DNA of 5,578 bases from Nitrospirales bacterium (GTDB taxonomy: Bacteria; Nitrospirota; Nitrospiria; Nitrospirales; UBA8639): positions 1 to 5,578 of the forward strand of contig BQIY01000182.1 in NCBI GenBank assembly GCA_021604265.1, given 5' to 3'. This document shows, in pieces, positions 1-5,578 of this stretch. Below the pieces are notes generated by a model. The model did no database searches, was not told the origin of the DNA, and saw nothing but the letters and a program-made list of their open reading frames with translations. Position numbers and translations under genes: made by a program. The first letter of the stretch is position 1, and every line of letters starts with the position of its first letter.

Positions 1-1
1 G

Positions 2-544
2 AGCCATTATTCAAAAACCATGGCGTTATGCATTGGTTGGAGCGAAGAAGCCGCAGCTCAACTATTTGCTGCAGCACCCATGCATGATGTGGGGAAAATT
101 GGTATCCCTGATGCCGTATTAGGAAAAAAGGGTCCGTTAGAGGAAGAAGAATGGGATATGATCAAGACGCACCCGACATTGGGTGCGAGTTTGTTGTCGG
201 GCTCATCCTCCCCATTGTTAAAGATGGCTAGGGAAGTGGCAATTACCCATCATGAACGATGGGATGGGAGCGGGTATCCCTATGGACTCAAGGGAGAACA
301 AATTCCTCTCACCGGGCGCATCGTGATGTTAGGAGACCACTACGATGCGTTGAGAAGTAAGCGGCCGTATAAACCATCCTTCTCTCACAAGAAGACATGC
401 GATTTGATGTTGAACGGGAATGATCGAACAAGACCGTCTCATTTCGATCCTCAATTGCTGTCAGCCTTTCGCGAAATTCACCAAGAATTTGATGGGATTT
501 ATTCAAAAGTAATGGAAGAAACAGATGGGCTCGTCCCATCCTAA
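2..544 (+). CDS. HD-GYP domain c-di-GMP phosphodiesterase, C-terminal part (5' end outside window)
   Basis: The reading frame is open to the left edge (SHYSKT precedes the ATG at 20), so that internal Met is not the start and the N-terminus is missing. Visible HD-GYP hallmarks are the HD pair in MHDVGKIGIP (bases 83-88), a His in THPTLG (170-172), the HHERWDGSGYP signature (from 248), and Asp in LGDHYDALRSKRPYK. These cover the metal ligands and the GYP motif expected of an active enzyme. By family knowledge such proteins hydrolyse cyclic-di-GMP in the cytoplasm, lowering its level and affecting motility, biofilm or virulence. The usual late ERxxHFDP segment reads DRTRPSHFDP, a mild variant. 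The C-terminus ends soon after the domain, as in RpfG-like response regulators, so the missing part may hold a receiver or other sensory domain; that is inference. It converges on the rhodanese gene 46 bases downstream. Confidence 0.93.
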   Translation, partial: SHYSKTMALCIGWSEEAAAQLFAAAPMHDVGKIGIPDAVLGKKGPLEEEEWDMIKTHPTLGASLLSGSSSPLLKMAREVAITHHERWDGSGYPYGLKGEQIPLTGRIVMLGDHYDALRSKRPYKPSFSHKKTCDLMLNGNDRTRPSHFDPQLLSAFREIHQEFDGIYSKVMEETDGLVPS

Positions 545-545
545 T
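524..545 (+). terminator. possible weak hairpin at the 3' end of the HD-GYP gene
   Basis: GATGGG (524-529) and CCCATC (535-540) form a perfect 6-bp stem with a 5-base loop, lying over the last codons and immediately before the stop codon. The following bases are only moderately T-rich, with no run of T. It could help end transcription before the convergent rhodanese gene, or it may simply be coding sequence that happens to fold. Confidence 0.25.
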
Positions 546-590
546 GTCTCTGTTGCTTCATGACTATGAGCGAGATGCAATGAGTTTTCC

Positions 591-1016
591 TCATCGCGGA
601 TATTCAACTGTATAGCCGGCTTTCTGCCACGCATTCATACTCCCTTCAACGTTATATACATGTTTATATCCCAGCCCCATTAAGGTATTGGCGGCAATAT
701 TGCTGCGGTGTCCAGTTTGACAATAGACAACAATATGATCTTCGAGTCTCGCCTCAAGGTCTCGATAGCGTTGTGGTAGTTCACGATAGTCGATATTGAA
801 GTCGGTTCCCGGGATGAACCCTTCCTGATGTTCTTCTGGTGTTCTTACGTCAACGAGGACAAACCCTTTTTGCAAGGGGTCCGAGACTTTGTCAAGCCCG
901 GCCTTTACTTGTTGCACATTGAGTACATAGGGTTGGGCCGCAAAACTCGTGAGGCTCCATCCCAAGATGACAAAGAATGTCAGAGGGACGATGATGAGGG
1001 TTTTGACCTGATTCAT
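591..1016 (-). CDS. exported single-domain rhodanese-like protein
   Basis: A 141-residue protein. Residues 1-27 form a signal peptide: a Lys near the start, a hydrophobic stretch LIIVPLTFFVILGW, and a likely cleavage after SFAA. The mature part is one rhodanese domain with VDVRTPEEHQEG (about 55-66) and the active-site loop C99-QTGHR-S105, a standard six-residue CxxGxRS-type loop, followed by NVEGSMNAWQKAGY. The catalytic Cys is present, so sulfur transfer via a persulfide is plausible, acting in the periplasm. The true substrate cannot be told from sequence. An upstream in-frame ATG at 1049 exists, but the start at 1016 has an AAGGAG eight bases before it and puts the signal peptide at the N-terminus, so it is preferred. 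The gene stands alone, divergent from the lipoprotein gene and convergent with the HD-GYP gene. Confidence 0.93.
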   Translation of the reverse strand: MNQVKTLIIVPLTFFVILGWSLTSFAAQPYVLNVQQVKAGLDKVSDPLQKGFVLVDVRTPEEHQEGFIPGTDFNIDYRELPQRYRDLEARLEDHIVVYCQTGHRSNIAANTLMGLGYKHVYNVEGSMNAWQKAGYTVEYPR

Positions 1017-1024
1017 GTTGAGGT

Positions 1025-1030
1025 CTCCTT
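1025..1030 (-). promoter_or_regulatory. ribosome binding site deciding the rhodanese start
   Basis: AAGGAG on the minus strand lies eight bases before the ATG at 1016. The longer in-frame start at 1049 would place this site inside the coding region and extend the signal peptide with a polar leader, so the site fixes the shorter start. Confidence 0.8.
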
Positions 1031-1074
1031 TATTAGTCGCGTATGCCACGGTATACTCATGTGCGCCATTAACG

Positions 1075-1104
1075 TTGACTTGTCATTTCATACGTTTGTG
1101 TATT
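1075..1104 (+). promoter_or_regulatory. candidate sigma-70 type promoter for the lipoprotein gene
   Basis: TTGACT at 1075-1080 is five of six to the -35 consensus. An 18-base spacer leads to TGTATT at 1099-1104, four of six to the -10 consensus, within an A/T-rich stretch. It points toward the start at 1134 in the divergent gap between the rhodanese and lipoprotein genes. This is pattern matching only; the -10 is weak. Confidence 0.25.
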
Positions 1105-1133
1105 TAAAATCTTCAACGTCCTGTAAAAATCTT

Positions 1134-1499
1134 ATGCTCTTGGTAAAGCGTTGGTCAAGTTTGCTGAGAATCGTCTTTGGAATTGGCGGACTGCTAGGTT
1201 GTGGGGGCGGGGTTCTTCTTCATCCAAATGACGAGGGAGGAGGAATGGTCCAATATATTTTCCACAATCATGACGGTCACTTACTGTCGCCGAATCGAAC
1301 GGATGCCTTGCATCAGATCCGTGCGTATTGCCATGGTTCGTATCTCATACGACGAGAAGGGCCGACTCGTGGACGAAAGCGAGTGGTTGAAGGCGTGGCA
1401 GGGACAGATGTGGTGACCGAAAATTGGTGGGGCATTGAATTTAACTGTCAGGCAAGACCGACCTCATCCAGTGCTTTGATGAGCGCTCAAGTCGGTTGA
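1134..1499 (+). CDS. small predicted lipoprotein, function unknown
   Basis: A 121-residue protein. The N-terminus is a lipoprotein signal: K5 and R6, a hydrophobic stretch LLRIVFGIGG, then lipobox LLGC with C23 as the lipidation site. The mature part is about 99 residues. It carries C66 (RAYCHGSY) and C105 (WWGIEFNC), which could form a disulfide outside the cytoplasm. The ...CxGxYxIxREG...WWGIEFNC pattern recalls small lipoproteins I associate with Nitrospira, but I cannot name a family. The frame is open much further upstream, antisense to the rhodanese gene; the start at 1134 is chosen because it puts the signal at the N-terminus. There is no clear Shine-Dalgarno. The last 13 bases overlap the 3' end of pyrE on the other strand. 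An alternative +1 frame (1201-1416) overlaps it but lacks any recognisable feature. Confidence 0.68.
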   Translation: MLLVKRWSSLLRIVFGIGGLLGCGGGVLLHPNDEGGGMVQYIFHNHDGHLLSPNRTDALHQIRAYCHGSYLIRREGPTRGRKRVVEGVAGTDVVTENWWGIEFNCQARPTSSSALMSAQVG

Positions 1500-1507
1500 G
1501 TATTTTT
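1457..1507 (+). terminator. probable intrinsic terminator inside the lipoprotein/pyrE 3' overlap
   Basis: ACCGAC (1457-1462) pairs with GTCGGT (1491-1496), and CTCATC (1463-1468) pairs with GATGAG (1478-1483). The loop is nine bases, with a seven-base bulge (1484-1490) on the 3' arm. The bulge overlaps an alternative 10-bp palindrome, TGAGCGCTCA (1480-1489). A run of five T follows at 1503-1507, so the hairpin plus T tail is oriented to stop plus-strand transcription of the lipoprotein gene. Read from the minus strand the stem remains but no T tail follows, so pyrE would be stopped less well. Confidence 0.5.
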
Positions 1508-2056
1508 CAAGTCGTCCAAGGTAAGAAGCCGGACCAATTGAATACCGTGCTCTTTGAGACGTTCTTGGCCTTCTTGTTCTGAACGATCGACAATGACTAA
1601 GGCATGGGTGACGACAAGACCGGCATCTCTTGCGGCGTCTGCAGCTTTAATCAGCGATCCTCCGGTTGTGAAGACATCATCAACGATGAGTGCTGTTTCT
1701 CCGGAGGAGAAGGTTCCCTCAATCAATTTCCCAAGGCCATGATCCTTCGCATGTTTTCTGACGACAAATGTTCGCCATTCTCGGCGAGACGGAGTCGCGT
1801 AGCCATAATCTGAAATGCAGGTCGCGAGTGGGATGGCGCCAATCTCAAGTCCGCCAACAAGGTCAAACGCGACATGTTGGAGATGCTCATACGTCAGTTT
1901 CGCCACGAGGTGACGGGGCCCTGGATGAGATAAGACAATACGACAGTCAATGTAAAAGGGGCTGGTCCGTCCCGATGCGAGCCGAAACCCGGTTTGCTCA
2001 TTCCATTGGAAGGCGTTGGTCGTATGGAAGGTCTGAAGAAGATCGTGCTTTGACAT
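1487..2056 (-). CDS. pyrE: orotate phosphoribosyltransferase
   Basis: A 189-residue cytoplasmic enzyme that joins orotate to PRPP, giving orotidine 5'-phosphate in de novo pyrimidine synthesis. Evidence: SGRTSPFYIDCR (28-39) typical of the N-terminal substrate region; GGLEIGAIPLA (68-78); the catalytic-loop pattern R100-K101..K104.H106-G; and the PRPP-binding motif LIVDDVFTTGGSL (123-135) with D126 and D127. Length fits the family. The frame extends to an ATG at 2098, but that would add a hydrophobic leader (VFITIVLAFYC) not expected in this soluble enzyme. The MSKHDLLQTF start at 2056 (or the adjacent ATG at 2059) aligns with the usual OPRTase N-terminus. Neither start has a good Shine-Dalgarno. 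No other pyrimidine gene is adjacent. It is divergent from the unknown gene at 2175 and overlaps the lipoprotein gene tail to tail. Confidence 0.95.
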   Translation of the reverse strand: MSKHDLLQTFHTTNAFQWNEQTGFRLASGRTSPFYIDCRIVLSHPGPRHLVAKLTYEHLQHVAFDLVGGLEIGAIPLATCISDYGYATPSRREWRTFVVRKHAKDHGLGKLIEGTFSSGETALIVDDVFTTGGSLIKAADAARDAGLVVTHALVIVDRSEQEGQERLKEHGIQLVRLLTLDDLKNTQPT

Positions 2057-2160
2057 CATACAATAGAATGCAAGAACAATTGTGATGAAAACGGCCATTC
2101 TTGTACCATTGGGTCATGAGGAAATGCAAATCTGAACAACCGAATCTTCGAGCTTCAACG

Positions 2161-2165
2161 AGGAG
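2161..2165 (+). promoter_or_regulatory. ribosome binding site of the 284-residue unknown gene
   Basis: AGGAG lies nine bases before the ATG at 2175, which supports both that start and the reality of the gene. The 118-base divergent gap to pyrE must hold promoters for both genes, but I find no convincing -10/-35 pair there. Confidence 0.7.
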
Positions 2166-2174
2166 TCTATTCTG

Positions 2175-3029
2175 ATGTTTAAGGTAAAGAAACGTTCGCT
2201 GAAAAAAGAAAAATTACCTATTCTCTATAATATTCTTGAAAACTATACCGATCATGATCCGCCGGGAAATGTCATGGTCTGTGCCATGACGGAGCCTGAG
2301 GATCTCTCGGCCCATGCCAGAGTCTTGTCTGAAAGTTACGAGATCCCTCTGGATACGATGACGCAACTCTTAACGGATGGCGGAATGTACGAATATCCTC
2401 AAGCCGGCGCATTGGTGACCAAAGGGCTCTTTGTCTGCAAGGTTGATGCAGCGGGAGAAGACCCAAAGCAAACGTGGGTGTTAGATCTTGAACAGTATGC
2501 GGATGCGGAGCAGTTACGCCAGAGCTGGGGGCTTTCGATGGAGGAGGCGGCCGTCCGTGTCTTTTATCGAACACTTCCAGAAGAATTAACAGAACGATTG
2601 AAACAAAAAAATCTTGGACTCGACTATGCCAAATTAGAGTTATCGGTTGTGCGTGGCGGTGATGTGAAATACATTGATTTTCGCAAAGACTGGTCGCAGC
2701 ACTTTAAGCGAAAGTGCGTGATGCCTGATGGAAAGCTTGTTGAAACAAGCGGTCTGGAAGATTTCTCACAATTTCATGGAGTGGGTCAGGCTGAAGCGCG
2801 GACCTTGCTGGATCACGGGGGAACCTGTGAACTGAAGGCTGGAGGGGTCCTGGCTTGCCAGATCATCAATGGGCAACCTTCGGTTGCCCGGTTTAATGCG
2901 CGTCAGTACTCAAAAGCCAAAGCGCTTGTAAAGTCGAAGGATGTGCATATCATGGATGCCTTGAGCGAAGTGGCCATGAGCGATCCCGTATTGATGCGAG
3001 CCTTACAGCGGGCCGATGCGGCGAACTAG
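2175..3029 (+). CDS. conserved-looking soluble protein of unknown function
   Basis: A 284-residue protein I do not recognise. It begins with a very basic segment (MFKVKKRSLKKEK) and has no signal peptide or membrane segment, so it is probably cytoplasmic. The rest is mixed alpha/beta in character: a hydrophobic strand NVMVCAM (32-38), a helix-like region 46-66, strand GALVTKGLFVCKV (78-90), an acidic helical stretch 105-145 (SMEEAAVRVFYRTLPEELTERL), strand KLELSVV (153-159), and a C-terminal helical part from about 245. Cysteines occur at 36, 88, 181, 218 and 228, without a metal-site spacing I can identify. It has a good ribosome binding site, a long uninterrupted frame and codon use like its neighbours, so it is a real gene. 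The flanking genes, pyrE (divergent) and the HDOD gene (232 bases downstream, same strand), give no firm hint of function. Confidence 0.85.
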   Translation: MFKVKKRSLKKEKLPILYNILENYTDHDPPGNVMVCAMTEPEDLSAHARVLSESYEIPLDTMTQLLTDGGMYEYPQAGALVTKGLFVCKVDAAGEDPKQTWVLDLEQYADAEQLRQSWGLSMEEAAVRVFYRTLPEELTERLKQKNLGLDYAKLELSVVRGGDVKYIDFRKDWSQHFKRKCVMPDGKLVETSGLEDFSQFHGVGQAEARTLLDHGGTCELKAGGVLACQIINGQPSVARFNARQYSKAKALVKSKDVHIMDALSEVAMSDPVLMRALQRADAAN

Positions 3030-3060
3030 AAGAACGTATCTCGTGGAAGAACAGACCATG

Positions 3061-3088
3061 TCTTGTCTTTCGCGAAGAAGGGGTTTTT
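3061..3088 (+). terminator. possible rho-independent terminator after the unknown gene
   Basis: TCTTGTCTT (3061-3069) can pair with AAGAAGGGG (3075-3083) around a TCGCG loop, with one mismatch and several G-T pairs, followed directly by five T (3084-3088) and further T-rich sequence. The stem is weak because of the wobble pairs, but position and tail suit termination 32 bases after the stop codon. Confidence 0.4.
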
Positions 3089-3173
3089 AGCTTTTCTTTG
3101 ACGATTCACGTTCTTCCCCCTCCGTTTTTGCTCTCACGTTTTAGGTCTCCTGTCTCCTATTTCCATTAAGGGA

Positions 3174-3203
3174 TCTACTGAAATGGCCGATCTGTTCAGT
3201 AGA
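3174..3203. repeat. perfect 9-bp inverted repeat ahead of the HDOD gene
   Basis: TCTACTGAA (3174-3182) and TTCAGTAGA (3195-3203) are exact inverse complements separated by 12 bases. No T run follows, so it is not a typical terminator. It lies 58 bases before the HDOD start, suiting either an operator for a dimeric regulator or a hairpin in the mRNA leader. Sequence alone does not decide between these. Confidence 0.55.
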
Positions 3204-3261
3204 GGGTGAACGTGTCCTGCTAGGGCTGTAAAAACCAGGCGCAAGGTTCTAAAAAGCAAAC

Positions 3262-4122
3262 ATGATGACGGTCGAAGAACTCATACAAGACTGTGAGGAT
3301 CTGCCAACGTTGCCTGAGGTCTATCTTCGAATACGGAATGTGATCGAGGATCCGAAGGCCTCAATGCTTGAGTTTGCGAAGGCACTGTCAGCTGATCCCG
3401 TAATGACCGCTCGAGTTTTGAAATTAGTCAACAGTCCTTTTTACGGGCTGTCCGGAAAGATCGAATCGGTCTCGCGCGCTGCCAGTATTTTGGGGATGCA
3501 GCCTATTCATGATCTGGTGCTCGCCAGTTCATTAGCCACCACGTTTTCTCAGATCACCCCAGCGGTTATGGATATGAAAACATTTTGGCAATGCTGCGTT
3601 GAACGTGGACTGCTTGCCCGAACATTGGCAAGAACATGTAGTCTTGTTGATAGCGAACGGTTATTTGTCGGAGGATTGCTGAGTGATATCGGGCATTTGG
3701 TGTGGTATCTCAAATTGCCTGATCTAGCTTCCGAATTTCTCATGCAAGCCAAGGCAGAGGGTCTCATGCGTCCCGCACTTGAGCAGGAGAGAATGGGATT
3801 CGATGCTGCGGAAGTCGGAGCGCGGTTATTAACGAAATGGCATCTTCCCATCAACTATCAACAAGCAACCCGATATCATATGAATCTGTCAGAGGCTCCA
3901 GAACGCACATTGGAACTGGAGATTCTTCATATGGCCGGGGTGGTGATGGAATGTCAGCTTGTGGAATTACCGAGAGAATGTTGGAGGCAGTGGATGATGA
4001 TTCAGGCGCCTGAACTCCAGCAAATGACCGATGAAGAAATGGCTCAACAGATTGACTGTGCGCAAGAAGACTTGACGCTCATGCTTGAAATGATGTCCCC
4101 AACCATAGGTCATGCAGCCTAA
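3262..4122 (+). CDS. HDOD domain signalling protein
   Basis: A 286-residue cytoplasmic protein consisting mainly of one HDOD domain (about 10-210). Recognisable segments are LPTLPEVYLRIRNVIEDP (14-31), LSADPVMTARVLKLVNSPFYG (42-62), SVSRAASILGMQPIHDLVL (69-87) and FVGGLLSDIGHLVW (135-148). HDOD domains are relatives of HD hydrolases that have lost metal residues. Here the expected HD pair reads S141-D142, and the later segment has FDAAEVG where a His is usual, so hydrolysis is unlikely. Family members act in signalling and regulation, often near c-di-GMP genes. The C-terminal 75 residues are helical, Met- and Glu-rich, with no second domain seen. The start may be either of two adjacent ATGs (3262 or 3265); no good Shine-Dalgarno precedes them. 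It converges with the diguanylate cyclase gene, leaving 29 bases between stops. Confidence 0.93.
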   Translation: MMTVEELIQDCEDLPTLPEVYLRIRNVIEDPKASMLEFAKALSADPVMTARVLKLVNSPFYGLSGKIESVSRAASILGMQPIHDLVLASSLATTFSQITPAVMDMKTFWQCCVERGLLARTLARTCSLVDSERLFVGGLLSDIGHLVWYLKLPDLASEFLMQAKAEGLMRPALEQERMGFDAAEVGARLLTKWHLPINYQQATRYHMNLSEAPERTLELEILHMAGVVMECQLVELPRECWRQWMMIQAPELQQMTDEEMAQQIDCAQEDLTLMLEMMSPTIGHAA

Positions 4123-4151
4123 CGGATAGAAATCCTCCAATTTGATCTAAC

Positions 4152-5578
4152 TCACGCAACAGTGACTGGAGGAGATGGCAATTCGGCAATCTGTTGCAGG
4201 TGATTCCAATACCCTACCTGATTTCTTCCACCTTCCTTTGCCCCGTATAACGCTTTGTCCGCATGATCAACGAGTTCCGCTGGATCAACGAGGTCCGAAT
4301 TGATCGATGAGACTCCAAAGCTGGACTTAATACATATGCCTGACGTGGTTCGAATTTTTGCTCCACTTTCTAGCTCAACTTTTTGGCGCATGCGTTCAGC
4401 GATTCTCATGGCCACCGTACGGTCAGCCTCAGGCAAAATCACACAAAACTCTTCCCCGCCGTATCGACCAATCACATCAGTTGGTCGAATACATTCGCTC
4501 ATCGTTTTGACCACAACCTGAATGACTTGATCTCCAAGGGCATGGCCGTATCGATCATTAAATGATTTAAAGTGATCAATGTCAGTCATAATGCAACTCA
4601 GTGTCGTGCCATTGGTTTTTGCCGAGACAAACGCCTGCTCGAATTTTTCAAAAAAGGCACGGCGATTGAAACATCCGGTGAGCGGGTCACGTGTCGCCAG
4701 TCGTTCAAGTTCCTCGTTTTTCTTCAGCACTTCATCTTGGGCTTCTTGTAAGGTGTGTAAGGCATTCACCAGTTGGGCATTGGCCTTGTCTAATTCCGTC
4801 ACATCACTGAACGAAACGAGCATGCCCGTCACTTTCCCATGATCGTCGGTAATCGGAGAGCAGTTAATCAGCAATTTTCTAAGGAGACTCTGGGAGACTG
4901 ACAGTACACGCGGGATGCCAGTTTGCGGACAATTCTGAATACGTGCAAGTTCCCATGGAGTCTTTTCCGTAAGGTTTTCTTCAGTCGTTAACCATGTCAG
5001 GTCTGTTAGGGTCGTTCCGAGCAACGCAGAAGGGTCTTTTCCTGTTTGAGACACGAAGGCCCTGTTGGCCAGGATTATGTGGTCCTGTGTATCGAGGATC
5101 ACCACCCCTTCCTCTAAGTTATCAAGTGCAGCTTTCACTCGTTTGGGAACGACGGAAGAGGGATCCAAATGTCGTAAGGTGCGTTTCATGAAAAAGTAAT
5201 ATCCCAGGAATCCCAAGAGTGCCACAAAGATGATGAAACGACTCCATGGCACTGCCATAAATTCCGTCGATTGAGAAGCTGAGTGTGCTTGGAAACGAAT
5301 TTGTAGAATCCCCCATTTCGCCAAGCCTTGGAAAATGGGGATCTGGACGTGATCGAGCGTGGATTCGTTGTTCTCCGGAGGAGTCCACACACTCTCATGA
5401 TGCGACGTTGTAGCAAGGGTTTCGCCAGTTGCAGAGACCAAAGCTGCAGAGAGAATATCAGGAGTGCGCTTGACCAGTTCGTTCATGGCGATTTCGATAG
5501 TCTCGAAATCGTTGTAGCTTGCCAGGGTGGAATATTGAATGGCGAGTGTTTCAGAGAGCGTGCGACGATACGTAAACG
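4152..5578 (-). CDS. membrane-bound PAS-GGDEF diguanylate cyclase (N-terminus outside window)
   Basis: The frame is open through the right edge: 30 codons without a stop precede the internal ATG at 5486 (FTYRRTLSETLAIQYSTLASYNDF...), so the true start lies outside. Counting from that internal Met: a periplasmic-type sensor segment up to about 80 (TPDILSAALVSATGE, HVQIPIFQGLAKWGILQIRF); a membrane helix (about 83-99, RFIIFVALLGFLGYYFF); a PAS domain (about 115-230); a coiled-coil linker (233-263); and a GGDEF domain (266-427). The active site is GGEEF (343-347). The metal residues lie in TDIDHF (D302, D304), and an RPTD inhibitory site (334-337) sits five residues before GGEEF. It should make cyclic-di-GMP from two GTP, with product inhibition. 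A first, missing membrane helix is expected upstream, giving a helix-sensor-helix layout. No EAL domain follows. Confidence 0.95.
   Translation of the reverse strand, partial: FTYRRTLSETLAIQYSTLASYNDFETIEIAMNELVKRTPDILSAALVSATGETLATTSHHESVWTPPENNESTLDHVQIPIFQGLAKWGILQIRFQAHSASQSTEFMAVPWSRFIIFVALLGFLGYYFFMKRTLRHLDPSSVVPKRVKAALDNLEEGVVILDTQDHIILANRAFVSQTGKDPSALLGTTLTDLTWLTTEENLTEKTPWELARIQNCPQTGIPRVLSVSQSLLRKLLINCSPITDDHGKVTGMLVSFSDVTELDKANAQLVNALHTLQEAQDEVLKKNEELERLATRDPLTGCFNRRAFFEKFEQAFVSAKTNGTTLSCIMTDIDHFKSFNDRYGHALGDQVIQVVVKTMSECIRPTDVIGRYGGEEFCVILPEADRTVAMRIAERMRQKVELESGAKIRTTSGICIKSSFGVSSINSDLVDPAELVDHADKALYGAKEGGRNQVGYWNHLQQIAELPSPPVTVA

Larger units (their letters stand above)
3030..3261. 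other. 232-base intergenic region with two inverted repeats
   Basis: No open frame of note. From left to right it holds GAAGAACGT (3029-3037), inverted as ACGTTCTTC at 3108-3116; a terminator-like hairpin at 3061-3088; T-rich stretches near 3084-3099 and 3125-3129; and a perfect 9-bp inverted repeat at 3174-3203. No convincing promoter for the HDOD gene was found, though one must lie here unless the upstream gene is cotranscribed. Confidence 0.6.

Noticed and set aside
828..1133. Upstream extension of the lipoprotein frame
   Set aside because: It is antisense to the rhodanese gene and would bury the signal peptide inside the protein.
1201..1416. 71-codon plus-strand frame inside the lipoprotein region
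   Set aside because: It starts with GTG without a ribosome binding site, has no recognisable feature, and competes with the frame that carries a clear lipoprotein signal.
2050..2080. Perfect TTGACA (2050-2055) as a -35 for the unknown gene
   Set aside because: It lies in the pyrE start region and no good -10 sits at 16-18 bases; the best (AACAAT) needs a 19-base spacer.
2057..2098. Longer N-terminus for pyrE from the ATG at 2098
   Set aside because: It adds a hydrophobic leader out of keeping with soluble OPRTases, and has no ribosome binding site; the MSKHDLL start fits the family.
3184..3199. Sigma-54 promoter (TGGC...)
   Set aside because: TGGC occurs but the -12 GC element is not at the required spacing.
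3211..3261. Cyclic-di-GMP riboswitch before the HDOD gene
   Set aside because: Bases such as AAAAACC and GGCGCAAGG loosely recall the GEMM-I motif, but the conserved stems and the GACGCAAAGCC-type core are missing.
4133..4173. TCCTCCA / TGGAGGA inverted repeat at the HDOD-cyclase junction as a bidirectional terminator
   Set aside because: Only 7 bp with a 27-base loop and no T run on either side; one arm lies in the cyclase coding end.
4994..5416. Several frames opposite or offset to the cyclase gene
   Set aside because: They lie wholly within the PAS-GGDEF gene, show no motif or ribosome binding site, and are shadows of it.

Overview
The window reads as ordinary bacterial chromosome of about 50% G+C. 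It looks like a Nitrospira-type lineage (Nitrospirota). The basis is protein style only: the orotate phosphoribosyltransferase, a small lipoprotein ending in a WWG...FxC pattern, and the density of cyclic-di-GMP genes. No marker gene is present, so the assignment is tentative. I see no mobile element, tRNA, rRNA or CRISPR.

Layout, left to right: (1) the 3' part of an HD-GYP c-di-GMP phosphodiesterase gene (+), cut by the left edge. (2) An exported single-domain rhodanese (-), convergent with it. (3) A small lipoprotein gene (+), divergent from the rhodanese; its last 13 bases overlap the end of the next gene. (4) Orotate phosphoribosyltransferase, pyrE (-). (5) A 284-residue soluble protein of unknown function (+), divergent from pyrE. 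(6) A 232-base non-coding gap with a weak terminator-like hairpin and a perfect 9-bp inverted repeat. (7) An HDOD-domain protein (+). (8) A membrane-bound PAS-GGDEF diguanylate cyclase (-), convergent with HDOD and cut by the right edge.

Neighbouring genes alternate in strand almost throughout, so each is probably transcribed alone and there is no clear operon. The functional theme is c-di-GMP signalling: a predicted degrader at one end, a predicted feedback-inhibited synthase at the other, and an HDOD regulatory protein beside the synthase. The rhodanese, lipoprotein, pyrE and unknown protein between them have no evident link to that theme. I see no convincing new multi-gene system. The points most worth following are the uncharacterised lipoprotein with a terminator folded into its 3' overlap with pyrE, the unknown 284-residue protein, and the inverted repeat ahead of the HDOD gene.
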